Source: JAEHCY01 sp964519095 (GTDB taxonomy: Bacteria; Pseudomonadota; Gammaproteobacteria; Chromatiales; Chromatiaceae). From it: a stretch of DNA of 9,419 nucleotides. Below the pieces are notes generated by a model. The model was given only the letters and a program-made list of their open reading frames with translations. It ran no database searches and was not told the DNA's origin. Both the position numbers and the translations under genes were made by a program. The DNA is taken from contig CAZFHV010000135.1 in assembly GCA_964519095.1 (NCBI GenBank), positions 1-9,419 on the forward strand. Direction: 5' to 3'. Within the stretch, counting starts at the first letter, position 1; the number at the start of each line of letters is the position of its first letter. Positions 1 through 6,654 of the stretch are shown piece after piece.

Positions 1-2085
1 CGTACGGCCGATGGGGCTCTGATCGATGTCGACCACCTTGTCGAAGTGGTCCAGGCCCTCGATGCGCTGGTGGGGGGCTGCGGTGAGACTGGCCCCGTGG
101 AGGGCACGGGCCAGGGCGGGGTAGAGGGTGTCGTTGACCAGGGTGGATTTGCCCGACCCCGATACCCCCGTGACACAGGTGAGCAGCCCCACCGGCAGGG
201 TCACGTCGAGCCCCTTGAGGTTGTTGCCGCTCGCGCCCAGGATGCGGAGCTGGCGCCCCGGGTCGGGGGGGCGGCGCCGGCCGGGGATCTCGATGCGCAA
301 GGCGCCGCTGAGGTAGCGACCGGTGAGGGATTCGGGATGGGCGGCGATGGCGCTCGCCGGTCCCTGGGCCACGATCCGCCCCCCGTGGACCCCCGCCCCG
401 GGGCCCATGTCCACCACCTCGTCGGCGGCGCGAATGGCCTCTTCGTCGTGCTCCACCAGGATCACCGTATTGCCGATGTCCCGCAGGTGCTCGAGGGTGG
501 CGAGCAGGCGGCCGTTGTCGCGCTGGTGCAAGCCGATGGAGGGCTCATCGAGGATGTACATCACCCCCACCAGCCCCGCCCCGATCTGGCTGGCCAGGCG
601 GATGCGCTGGGCCTCCCCCCCCGAGAGGGTCTCGGCGCTGCGCTCCAGGGTGAGGTAGCCGAGCCCCACGTTGGCGAGGAACTCGAGCCGCTGGGTGACC
701 TCCCGGATCACCTTGTCCGCCACCTCGCCCCTGGCCCCGGGGAGCCGCAGGGCGCGGAACCGCTCCAGGCAGGCCTCGATGGGCAGGGCGGTCACCTCCG
801 GTAGGCTGAGGCCCCCCACCCGCACCGAGCGGGCGGCCTCGTTGAGGCGCGCACCCCCACAGGCGGGGCAGGGCTGGTGGGACAGAAACCGGCCGAGCTC
901 CTCGCGCACCGTGTTGGACTCGGTCTCCTGGTAGCGACGCTCCATGTTGCGCAGGATGCCTTCGAAGCGGCGGCGCCGCTTCACCAGGCCGCCTTGCTCG
1001 TCGAAGAGCTGGAACTCCACCTCTTCCTCGCCGCTTCCGTAGAGGACCACCGCCCGGGCCGCCTCCGGTAGTCGCTCCCAGGGCAGCTCCACGTCGAACC
1101 CGTAATGGGCGCCCAGGGAGCGGATCTGGGCGAAGTAGTAGGCGTTGCGCCGGTCCCAGCCCCGTACTGCCCCCGCCGCCAGGCTGAGCTCCGGGTGGAC
1201 CACCACCTTGGCGGGGTCGAAGAAGGGCTGGGCCCCCAGTCCACCGCAGCTCGGGCAGGCCCCGGCGGGGTTGTTGAAGGAAAAGCTCCTGGGCTCGGGC
1301 GTGGGGATGCTGAAGCCGCAGTGGGGGCAGGCGAAGCGGCTGGAGAACAGCAGGGGGGGGCGGTCGGGCTCATCCAGCCAGGCGAGGCACACCAGACCGC
1401 CGGAGAGTCGCAGGGCCGTCTCGAGGGACTCCGCGAGGCGCAGCCCGAGGTCGGCCCGCACCCGAAAGCGATCCACCACCACCTCGATCCTGTGGCGCTT
1501 GCGCTCGGCGAGGGCAGGGGGGTCGTCGAGGTCGCAGAGCACCCCGTCGATGCGGGCGCGCACGAAGCCCTGGGCGTGCAGCTCCTCGAGCAGCTTCTGG
1601 TACTCCCCCTTGCGCTCGGAGACCACCGGCGCCAGCAGCATGAGCCTGTCCCCCTCGGGCAGGACCAGGATCTGGTCCACCATCTGGCTGACGGTCTGGG
1701 CCTCGAGGGCCGTGCCGTGGGTGGGGCAGTGGGGGGTGCCGGCCCGGGCGAACAGGAGTCGCAGGTAATCGTAGACCTCGGTGATGGTGCCAACGGTGCT
1801 GCGGGGGTTGTGGCTGGTGGTCTTCTGCTCGATGGCGATAGCCGGGGACAGCCCCTCGATGTGGTCCAGGTCCGGCTTCTCCATGAGGGCGAGAAACTGG
1901 CGCGCGTAGGCGGAGAGGGACTCCACGTAGCGGCGCTGGCCCTCGGCGTAGAGGGTGTCGAAGGCGAGGGATGACTTGCCCGAGCCGGAAATGCCGGTGA
2001 AGACGATCAGCCGCTCCCGCGGGAGGTCGAGATCGATATCGGCCAGGTTGTGGGTCCGGGCGCCCCGGATGCGGATCCTGTCCAT
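1..2085 (-). CDS. uvrA: UvrA, excinuclease ABC subunit A (C-terminal part outside window)
   Basis: UvrA is the ATP-dependent DNA damage sensor of nucleotide excision repair; as a dimer it loads UvrB at lesions in the cytoplasm. Reading from the ATG at 2085-2083, 695 codons are open to the window edge. The protein starts MDRIRIRGARTHNL, as the family does. Visible landmarks: first Walker A GISGSGKSS at residues 31-39 (Lys37); zinc-finger cysteines C253, C256, C277 and C280; first ABC signature LSGGEAQR at 487-494; Walker B ILDEP encoded near 541-552; second Walker A GVSGSGKST at 640-648 (bases 168-142). The frame leaves the window just after DIDQSPIGR. The family is about 940 residues, so roughly 245 are missing, including the second zinc module, signature and Walker B. 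No internal stop was seen. No strong Shine-Dalgarno precedes the start, which rests on family N-terminal agreement. It is divergent from the transporter gene at 2163. Confidence 0.97.
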   Translation of the reverse strand, partial: MDRIRIRGARTHNLADIDLDLPRERLIVFTGISGSGKSSLAFDTLYAEGQRRYVESLSAYARQFLALMEKPDLDHIEGLSPAIAIEQKTTSHNPRSTVGTITEVYDYLRLLFARAGTPHCPTHGTALEAQTVSQMVDQILVLPEGDRLMLLAPVVSERKGEYQKLLEELHAQGFVRARIDGVLCDLDDPPALAERKRHRIEVVVDRFRVRADLGLRLAESLETALRLSGGLVCLAWLDEPDRPPLLFSSRFACPHCGFSIPTPEPRSFSFNNPAGACPSCGGLGAQPFFDPAKVVVHPELSLAAGAVRGWDRRNAYYFAQIRSLGAHYGFDVELPWERLPEAARAVVLYGSGEEEVEFQLFDEQGGLVKRRRRFEGILRNMERRYQETESNTVREELGRFLSHQPCPACGGARLNEAARSVRVGGLSLPEVTALPIEACLERFRALRLPGARGEVADKVIREVTQRLEFLANVGLGYLTLERSAETLSGGEAQRIRLASQIGAGLVGVMYILDEPSIGLHQRDNGRLLATLEHLRDIGNTVILVEHDEEAIRAADEVVDMGPGAGVHGGRIVAQGPASAIAAHPESLTGRYLSGALRIEIPGRRRPPDPGRQLRILGASGNNLKGLDVTLPVGLLTCVTGVSGSGKSTLVNDTLYPALARALHGASLTAAPHQRIEGLDHFDKVVDIDQSPIGRT

Positions 2086-2099
2086 GGGTTTCGTCGTGG

Positions 2100-2113
2100 C
2101 CAGGGTAGCCTGG
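2100..2113. repeat. Short inverted repeat in the uvrA/transporter divergent region
   Basis: CCAGG (2100-2104), a GTAG spacer and CCTGG (2109-2113) form a perfect 5-bp inverted repeat. It abuts the -10 boxes and lies in the predicted uvrA 5' leader. It could be a small operator or a leader hairpin, or chance; its size gives little statistical support. Confidence 0.3.
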
Positions 2114-2114
2114 T

Positions 2115-2144
2115 ACTATAATCCGCTTCCCCGAGACCGAGCAA
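2115..2144 (-). promoter_or_regulatory. Putative uvrA promoter
   Basis: On the minus strand a TATAGT hexamer (2120-2115) lies 18 nt after TTGCTC (2144-2139). The first matches the sigma-70 -10 consensus at five of six bases and the second matches the -35 at its TTG. It sits about 30 nt upstream of the uvrA start. The AT-rich patch is conspicuous in an otherwise very GC-rich region. The -35 is weak, so the assignment is tentative. Confidence 0.4.
2117..2122 (+). promoter_or_regulatory. Putative -10 box for the transporter gene
   Basis: A perfect TATAAT is present on the plus strand, overlapping the proposed uvrA -10 on the other strand. It would place a transcript start near 2129 and leave a leader of about 35 nt before the ATG at 2163. 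At 17-nt spacing the upstream hexamer is TCGTGG, a poor -35, so the promoter may be weak or need an activator. The overlap means the two divergent genes could compete for polymerase. Confidence 0.4.
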
Positions 2145-2162
2145 AGCCGGATCCCGCCGCCG

Positions 2163-3545
2163 ATGACCGACCGACCCGAGCGGCCTGGCCTCAACCCCAC
2201 CGAGCGTCGCGCCGCCCTCTCGCTCGCGACCATCTTCGCCCTGCGGATGCTCGGGCTGTTCCTGATCCTGCCGGTGTTCGCCCTCTACGCCAAGGGGCTT
2301 CCCGAGGTGACCCCCCTGCTGGTGGGTGTGGCCATCGGCGTCTACGGCCTCACCCAGGGGCTGCTGGGGATCCCCTTTGGGATGCTCTCCGACCGCCTCG
2401 GGCGCAAGCCGGTGATCCTTGGCGGGCTGGTCATCTTCGCCATCGGCAGCCTGGTGGCGGCCACCGCCGAGGGGATCTACGGCATCATCCTCGGGCGCGC
2501 CCTGCAGGGCAGCGGTGCCATCGCCGCCGTGGTCATGGCCCTCGCCGCCGACCTTACCCGGGAGGAGGTGCGGACCCGCGCCATGGCCATGATCGGGGTG
2601 AGCATCGGGATGTCCTTCACCCTGGCCCTGATCCTGGGCCCGCTGCTGGACGCCCGCATTGGTGTGCCGGGGCTGTTCTGGCTCACGGCGGGCCTGGCGG
2701 TGGTGGGGGTCCTGATGGTGCTGTTCGTGGTGCCCGATCCCCGCCACAGCCGGGTCCATCGGGACGCCGAGCCCGTGCTCGGTCTCCTCGGTGGAGTGAT
2801 CAGGCACTGGGAGCTCTTGCGGCTCAACTGGGGTGTGCTCACCCTGCATCTGCTCATCACCGCCATGTTCCTGGTCTACCCGCTCTCCCTCGAGGAGGCC
2901 GGCGTGGCCCGCCAGGATCACTGGCTGGTCTACCTGCCGGTGCTCCTGATCTCCGTCCTGGCCATGGTCCCCTTCGTGATCCTCTCCGAGCGCCATGGGC
3001 GGGGCAAGCCGGTGCTCCTCGGGGCGGTGGCGGCCCTGGGGGTCGCGGAGTTGGTCCTCTCCCGCCTGCACGGGGGGCTGTGGCCGCTGCTGGCCATGCT
3101 GCTGTTGTTCTTCACCGCCTTCAATATCCTGGAGGCCTCGCTGCCCTCGCTGGTGTCGCGCATCGCCCCGGCGGAGGCGAGGGGGACGGCGATGGGGGTC
3201 TTCTCGACCTCCCAGTTCCTGGGGGCCTTCCTGGGGGGCATGGGGGGCGGCGCCGTGCAGCAGCTCTTCGGCGTGGGCGGTGTCTATCTCTTCTGTGCCC
3301 TGGCGGCGGGGCTCTGGTTGTCGGTGGCCTGGGGGATGGTTCCGCCGCGGCGGCTCACCAGCCAGGTGCTTCCCCTGGGCGAGGTCGACGTGGCAGGGGC
3401 GGCGAGCATCCAGCGGGCGCTCCTGGAGATCCCCGGGGTCGAGGAGGCCGTGGTGGTGGTCGAGGAGCAGGCGGCCTACCTCAAGGTGGACACCCGGCGT
3501 CTCGATTGGGCAAGATTACAAAATTTTGAGGCCGCCCGACCCTAG
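2163..3545 (+). CDS. YajR-like major facilitator superfamily transporter
   Basis: This 460-residue inner-membrane protein is probably a proton-coupled efflux transporter; its substrate cannot be told from sequence. Its membrane part has about twelve hydrophobic segments between residues 17 and 392. MFS motif A is clear as GMLSDRLGRK at 73-82 in the loop after segment 2, and GRALQGSG at 112-118 fits motif B with its buried arginine. After the last segment comes a soluble tail of about 65 residues (396-460) that looks like one small alpha/beta domain. MFS core plus such a tail is the layout of E. coli YajR (454 residues), whose C-terminal YAM domain is ferredoxin-like; the assignment rests on length, motif A and this layout. 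The ATG at 2163 has only a weak ribosome site. The uvrA-MFS-ssb order is known from pseudomonads. The family is certain, the YajR subgroup likely. Confidence 0.88.
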   Translation: MTDRPERPGLNPTERRAALSLATIFALRMLGLFLILPVFALYAKGLPEVTPLLVGVAIGVYGLTQGLLGIPFGMLSDRLGRKPVILGGLVIFAIGSLVAATAEGIYGIILGRALQGSGAIAAVVMALAADLTREEVRTRAMAMIGVSIGMSFTLALILGPLLDARIGVPGLFWLTAGLAVVGVLMVLFVVPDPRHSRVHRDAEPVLGLLGGVIRHWELLRLNWGVLTLHLLITAMFLVYPLSLEEAGVARQDHWLVYLPVLLISVLAMVPFVILSERHGRGKPVLLGAVAALGVAELVLSRLHGGLWPLLAMLLLFFTAFNILEASLPSLVSRIAPAEARGTAMGVFSTSQFLGAFLGGMGGGAVQQLFGVGGVYLFCALAAGLWLSVAWGMVPPRRLTSQVLPLGEVDVAGAASIQRALLEIPGVEEAVVVVEEQAAYLKVDTRRLDWARLQNFEAARP

Positions 3546-3581
3546 GCGCCGCGGGCCGGAAGCGACAGACCATCAAAGAGA

Positions 3582-3607
3582 GGCGGGGGGCGTCACCGCC
3601 GGCTTTT
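3582..3607 (+). terminator. Weak hairpin after the transporter gene
   Basis: GGCGG (3582-3586) can pair with CCGCC (3596-3600) across a 9-nt loop, followed by GGC and four T residues (3604-3607). The stem is short and the T tract brief and displaced, so this is at best a weak or partial terminator between the transporter and ssb. The rest of the 117-nt spacer holds no promoter I can defend. Confidence 0.2.
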
Positions 3608-3662
3608 CTGCAACGACCGCGCCCGGCCCCCGCCGCGCGCTTGGGGACAACGGGAGGGAAAG

Positions 3663-4124
3663 ATGGCGAAAGGCAGTGTGAACAAGGTCATCCTGATCGG
3701 CAACTTGGGGGCGGACCCCGAGACACGCTACACCCCGGGCAACGTGGCGGTCACCCACATCCGCATCGCCACCTCCGAGACCTGGCGGGACCGCGCCACC
3801 GGCGAGAACCAGGAGCGCACCGAATGGCACCGGGTGGTGCTGTTCGCCAAGCTCGGGGAGATCGCCGCCGAGTATCTGCGCAAGGGCTCCAAGGTCTACA
3901 TCGAGGGGCGGATCCAGACGCGCAAGTGGCAGGGTCAAGACGGCCAGGACCGCTACACCACCGAGATCGTGGCCGATCAGATGCAGATGCTCGACGCCCG
4001 CGCCGGGGGTGCGGTGCCCTTCGAGGGCGAGGCGGAGCCCAGCCCGCCCACGCGGGCCCCCCGCGCCGCTCCCTCCGCCCCGCCGGCGATGGACCCCGGC
4101 TTCGACGACGACATCCCCTTCTAA
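3663..4124 (+). CDS. ssb: Single-stranded DNA-binding protein SSB
   Basis: SSB coats single-stranded DNA as a tetramer in replication, recombination and repair and recruits partner proteins through its C-terminal tip. The 153-residue product starts MAKGSVNKVILIGNLG. Its OB fold spans about residues 4-112 and includes the family segments ADPETRYTP, ERTEWHRVVLF and KGSKVYIEGRI. A short linker rich in proline and alanine (about 115-145) follows, and the protein ends in the acidic tip DDDIPF, the classical partner-binding hexapeptide. Length is typical, slightly under the 178 residues of E. coli because the linker is short. A good Shine-Dalgarno, GGGAGG at 3652-3657, fixes the ATG. The stop is 15 nt before rmlB, suggesting read-through transcription into the rhamnose genes. 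I see no convincing LexA site upstream. Confidence 0.97.
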   Translation: MAKGSVNKVILIGNLGADPETRYTPGNVAVTHIRIATSETWRDRATGENQERTEWHRVVLFAKLGEIAAEYLRKGSKVYIEGRIQTRKWQGQDGQDRYTTEIVADQMQMLDARAGGAVPFEGEAEPSPPTRAPRAAPSAPPAMDPGFDDDIPF

Positions 4125-4139
4125 CGAGCGACTGACCTC

Positions 4140-5207
4140 ATGAAGACCCTGCTGGTCACCGGTGGTGCCGGATTCATCGGTGGTAATTTCGTCCACTTCG
4201 CCATCCGCCAGGGTGCGCGCATCCTCAACCTCGACAAGCTGACCTATGCGGGGAACCTCGACACCCTGGCCTCCCTGATGCATCACCCCCGCCACCGCTT
4301 CGTGCGGGGCGACATCGGGGACGCGGGGCTGGTGCGGGGACTCCTCGCCGAGCACCGGCCCGATGCCCTGGTCAACTTCGCCGCCGAGAGCCACGTGGAC
4401 CGCTCCATCGATGGGCCCGCGGCCTTCATCGAGACCAACGTGGTGGGCACCTTCAATCTCCTCGATTGCGCCCGCGACTACTGGTCGGGGCTCGCGGGGG
4501 AGGCACGGGACGGCTTTCGCTTCCTCCACGTCTCCACCGACGAGGTCTACGGCTCCCTAGGCCCCGAGGGTCGCTTCAGCGAGACCACCCCCTACGCCCC
4601 CAACTCCCCCTATTCGGCCTCAAAGGCGGCCTCCGACCACCTAGTGCGGGCCTGGCACCACACCTACGGGCTTCCGGTGCTCACCACCAACTGCTCCAAC
4701 AACTACGGGCCCTACCAGTTCCCGGAGAAGCTCCTGCCCCTGATGATCCTCAAGGCCCTGGGCGGGGAGCCCCTGCCCATCTACGGCGATGGGGGTAACG
4801 TGCGCGACTGGCTCTACGTGGAGGACCACTGCCGCGCCATCTGGCGGGTGTTGGAGGGGGGTCGCACCGGCGAGGTCTACAACGTGGGGGGCCATAGCGA
4901 GCGCACCAACCTGGAGGTGGTCGACGCCCTCTGCGCCCTCCTCGACGAGCGGCTGCCCGACTCGCCCCACCGGCCCCACGGCCGGCTCAAGACCTTCGTG
5001 GCGGACCGGCCCGGCCATGACCGGCGCTACGCCATCGATGCGACCAAACTGCACGGGGAGCTGGGCTGGGCGCCCCAGGAGTCCTTCGAGAGCGGCCTGC
5101 GGCGCACGCTGGACTGGTATCTGGCCAATCGGGAATGGAGCCAGCGGGTGATGGACGGGAGCTACCGGGGCGAGCGGCTTGGCACCGCCGGGGGAGGCAG
5201 GGCATGA
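4140..5207 (+). CDS. rmlB: dTDP-glucose 4,6-dehydratase RmlB (RfbB)
   Basis: This cytoplasmic enzyme of the extended short-chain dehydrogenase family converts dTDP-glucose to dTDP-4-keto-6-deoxyglucose, using tightly bound NAD+; it is the second step to dTDP-L-rhamnose. The 355-residue protein has the usual family length. The N-terminal nucleotide-binding motif is GGAGFIG at residues 8-14, the catalytic region STDEVYG begins at Ser132 with Thr133, Asp134 and Glu135, and the YxxxK pair is Tyr158 and Lys162 (PYSASK). Sugar-nucleotide features such as NCSNNYGPYQFPEKL and YGDGGNVRDWLYV are also present. The Thr-Asp-Glu triad separates RmlB from plain UDP-glucose 4-epimerases. The ATG is 15 nt after ssb, with only a weak GAGCGA ribosome site, so translation may depend on upstream ribosomes. 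Its stop overlaps the rmlA start as ATGA (5204-5207). Confidence 0.97.
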   Translation: MKTLLVTGGAGFIGGNFVHFAIRQGARILNLDKLTYAGNLDTLASLMHHPRHRFVRGDIGDAGLVRGLLAEHRPDALVNFAAESHVDRSIDGPAAFIETNVVGTFNLLDCARDYWSGLAGEARDGFRFLHVSTDEVYGSLGPEGRFSETTPYAPNSPYSASKAASDHLVRAWHHTYGLPVLTTNCSNNYGPYQFPEKLLPLMILKALGGEPLPIYGDGGNVRDWLYVEDHCRAIWRVLEGGRTGEVYNVGGHSERTNLEVVDALCALLDERLPDSPHRPHGRLKTFVADRPGHDRRYAIDATKLHGELGWAPQESFESGLRRTLDWYLANREWSQRVMDGSYRGERLGTAGGGRA

Positions 5208-6094
5208 ACGGCGGGCGTAGGGGCATCATCCTCGCGGGCGGCTCTGGGACGCGGCTCTACCCCCTGACGCGGACCCTCAGCAAGCAGCTCCTGCCCGTCT
5301 ACGACAAGCCCATGATCTACTATCCCCTCTGCACCCTGATGCTGACGGGGATCCGCGACATCCTGGTGATCACCACCCCCCGGGACCTGCCCAGCTTCCG
5401 CGACCTCCTGGGGGACGGCAGCCACTGGGGGATTCGCCTGAGCTACGCACCCCAGCCCCACCCCGGTGGGTTGGCGGAGGCCTTCCTGATCGGGCGTGAG
5501 TTCGTGGACGGGAACCCGAGCTGCCTGATCCTGGGGGACAACATCTTCTACGGCCATGGCCTGGTGCAGCAACTGCGGGTCGCCGCCACTCGGGAGCGGG
5601 GTGCCACAGTGTTCGGCTACTGGGTACGGGATCCGGAGCGCTACGGGGTGGCCGGTTTCGGCCCCGACGGCAGCGTCAACAGCCTGGAGGAAAAGCCGGC
5701 ACGACCCAAGTCGAACTATGCGGTCACCGGGATCTACTTCTACGACGAGCGAGTCTGCGACCTCGCCGCGGGGCTCAAGCCTTCCGCCCGGGGGGAGCTG
5801 GAGATCACCGACCTCAACAACCGCTACCTGGAGTGCGGGGAGCTGTACCTGGAGCGGTTCGGTCGCGGCACCGCCTGGCTGGACACGGGCACCCACGAGT
5901 CGCTCATGCAGGCCGCTACCTTCATCGAGACCATCGAGCAGCGTCAGGGGCTCAAGGTCTGCTGTCCGGAGGAGGTGGCGTTCCAGAAGCGCTGGATCAC
6001 CGCTGATCAGCTCGAGGAGGCCGCCCTGGCACTCGGCAAGAGCAGCTACGGCGAGTATCTGATGGGGCTGGTGCGGCGCAGCCTGGAGCCATGA
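5204..6094 (+). CDS. rmlA: Glucose-1-phosphate thymidylyltransferase RmlA (RfbA)
   Basis: RmlA joins glucose-1-phosphate and dTTP to give dTDP-glucose and pyrophosphate, the first and usually feedback-controlled step of dTDP-L-rhamnose synthesis. The product is 296 residues, normal for the family. Seen in order: nucleotide-binding loop LAGGSGTRLYP at 10-20, SKQLLPVYDKP at 26-36, metal-binding LILGDNIFYG at 108-117 (Asp112), EKP at 163-165, GELEITDLN at 197-205 and WLDTGT at 225-230. The frame is open from a start codon upstream at 5135, but ATG 5204 is preferred: it yields the normal N-terminus, has GGAGG at 5193-5197 six bases upstream, and forms the ATGA overlap with rmlB. Its own stop overlaps rmlC in the same way at 6091-6094, so the genes are probably translationally coupled. 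Confidence 0.97.
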   Translation: MNGGRRGIILAGGSGTRLYPLTRTLSKQLLPVYDKPMIYYPLCTLMLTGIRDILVITTPRDLPSFRDLLGDGSHWGIRLSYAPQPHPGGLAEAFLIGREFVDGNPSCLILGDNIFYGHGLVQQLRVAATRERGATVFGYWVRDPERYGVAGFGPDGSVNSLEEKPARPKSNYAVTGIYFYDERVCDLAAGLKPSARGELEITDLNNRYLECGELYLERFGRGTAWLDTGTHESLMQAATFIETIEQRQGLKVCCPEEVAFQKRWITADQLEEAALALGKSSYGEYLMGLVRRSLEP

Positions 6095-6654
6095 GGGTCC
6101 TCCTCACCAGTCTCCCCGGTGTCCTGGTGATCGAGCCCCGGGTGTTCGGCGACACCCGCGGCTATTTCCTCGAGACCTGGCAGGCGGCCCGGTATGCGGA
6201 CCAGGGTATCCCGGATCGGTTCGTGCAGGACAACCAGTCCCTGTCCCGGCGCGGGGTGCTGCGGGGGTTGCACATCCAGCACCCCCACGCCCAGGGCAAG
6301 CTCATCTCCGTGGTGGCGGGGGAGGTGTTCGACGTGGCCGTGGACGTGCGCCGGGGTTCCCCCACCTTCGGTCGGTGGACCGGCTGGGTCCTGAGCGGCG
6401 AGAGCCACCGCCAGCTCTGGATCCCGGCGGGATTTGCCCACGGGTTCCTGGTGCTGAGCGAAGAGGCCCTGTTCAGTTACAAGTGCACCGACTACTATCA
6501 CCCGGAGCACGAATTCAGCGTCCTTTGGGACGACCCGGCCATCGGCATCCACTGGCCCCTCAAGGAGGCACCGCTGCTCTCCGAGAAGGATCGTGCCGCA
6601 CCACCCCTCAGCGCCATCCCCCCCGAACGGCTACCCGGATACCCTGAGCCATGA
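6091..6654 (+). CDS. rmlC: dTDP-4-dehydrorhamnose 3,5-epimerase RmlC (RfbC)
   Basis: RmlC epimerises dTDP-4-keto-6-deoxyglucose at C3 and C5, the third step to dTDP-L-rhamnose; it is a cofactor-free cupin that acts as a dimer. The 187-residue length is typical. Family landmarks: DTRGYFLETW at 21-30, VQDNQSLSRRGVLRGLH at 45-61 ending in the expected catalytic base His61, AQGKL with Lys70, GEVFDVAVDVR at 78-87, WIPAGFAHGFL at 110-120 including His117, and a TDYYHPEHE stretch at 133-141 that supplies the expected active-site tyrosine. No essential residue appears lost. It overlaps rmlA by ATGA at its start and rmlD by ATGA at its end (6651-6654), so it is the third cistron of a tightly packed operon. 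Confidence 0.97.
   Translation: MRVLLTSLPGVLVIEPRVFGDTRGYFLETWQAARYADQGIPDRFVQDNQSLSRRGVLRGLHIQHPHAQGKLISVVAGEVFDVAVDVRRGSPTFGRWTGWVLSGESHRQLWIPAGFAHGFLVLSEEALFSYKCTDYYHPEHEFSVLWDDPAIGIHWPLKEAPLLSEKDRAAPPLSAIPPERLPGYPEP

Noticed and set aside
46..1974. Long plus-strand open frames (for example 46-804 and 1105-1974) opposite uvrA
   Set aside because: They are antisense to an unmistakable UvrA, are low-complexity Gly/Ala/Arg/Pro-rich translations, and show no family motif. Long antisense frames are expected at this GC content.
2007..3071. Minus-strand open frame of 354 codons opposite the transporter gene
   Set aside because: Its translation is rich in His, Gln, Asp and Gly with no recognisable fold, as expected of the complement of a membrane-protein gene; the plus strand encodes a clear MFS protein.
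3546..3662. LexA site or sigma-70 promoter upstream of ssb
   Set aside because: No CTG-N10-CAG arrangement and no acceptable -35/-10 pair could be found by eye in this GC-rich spacer.
5135..5203. Earlier start for rmlA at 5135
   Set aside because: It would put 23 residues before the normal N-terminus, overlapping rmlB by over 70 nt; ATG 5204 has a better ribosome site and the coupling overlap.
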